Source of the DNA: Hyphomicrobiales bacterium
Lineage (GTDB): Bacteria > Pseudomonadota > Alphaproteobacteria > Micropepsales > Micropepsaceae
DNA: 5,042 bases
Assembly (NCBI GenBank): GCA_017849395.1
Contig: JAFIHO010000198.1
Location: forward strand, 1 to 5,042
Direction of reading: 5' to 3'
The first letter of the stretch is position 1. Every line of letters starts with the position of its first letter. A program made the translations under genes and the position numbers. Under the pieces are notes generated by a model. It was not told the origin of the DNA and ran no database searches. It saw only the letters and a program-made list of their open reading frames with translations. Shown here one piece after another: positions 4,972 through 5,042 of this stretch.

Positions 4972-5042
4972 ATGGCAGCTAAAGACGTAAAGTTCGGCGC
5001 GGATGCGCGCGAAAAGATGCTTCGCGGCATCGACATCCTGGC
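4972..5042 (+). CDS. groEL: Chaperonin GroEL (Hsp60), N-terminal fragment
   Basis: Only the first 23 codons are present, then the window ends. The N-terminus MAAKDVKFGADAREKMLRG matches the conserved start of alphaproteobacterial GroEL and continues IDIL. AGGAGA at 4958-4963 lies 8 bp before the ATG, a strong ribosome site. Its position directly after groES is the standard operon order. The full protein of about 540-550 residues would form the 14-subunit ATP-driven folding chamber with GroES. Confidence 0.97.
   Translation, partial: MAAKDVKFGADAREKMLRGIDIL

Overview
The window is a stretch of chromosome from a GC-rich alphaproteobacterium. Three things suggest this: the GroES and GroEL N-terminal sequences, a HAD-IIA hydrolase of a family common in alphaproteobacteria, and an EAL protein built like the Caulobacter flagellar-pole protein TipF. 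I cannot name a genus. Nothing looks mobile: there is no transposase, integrase, tRNA, CRISPR array or phage gene.

Left part, minus strand (1-2169). A HAD-IIA hydrolase runs off the left edge, probably missing only a few C-terminal residues. Upstream of it is a two-helix membrane protein with a coiled coil and a degenerate EAL domain, more likely a c-di-GMP receptor than a phosphodiesterase. A divergent intergenic region (2170-2334) holds a candidate promoter for the EAL gene and a small inverted repeat. It leads on the plus strand into a 66-residue two-helix membrane protein of unknown function (2335-2535).

Middle part, minus strand (2607-4358). Two separately terminated genes encode secreted proteins rich in Gly, Tyr and Trp (348 and 103 residues after predicted signal-peptide removal). 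Despite very different lengths, they share a gapless 36-residue aromatic module (20 of 36 identical) preceded by cysteines and followed by low-complexity tails. A similar 22-bp element (18 of 22 identical) lies 50-60 bp upstream of both start codons. This pair is the least explained and most interesting content of the window.

Right part, plus strand (4503-5042). This is the start of a classical groES-groEL operon, with a TTGACC-N17-TAAATA promoter, a CIRCE operator for the HrcA repressor, complete groES with a Lys/Gly-rich C-terminal extension, and the first 23 codons of groEL. The small secreted-protein gene is divergent from groES. The 262-bp region between them also carries a 7-bp-arm inverted repeat that may be an operator.
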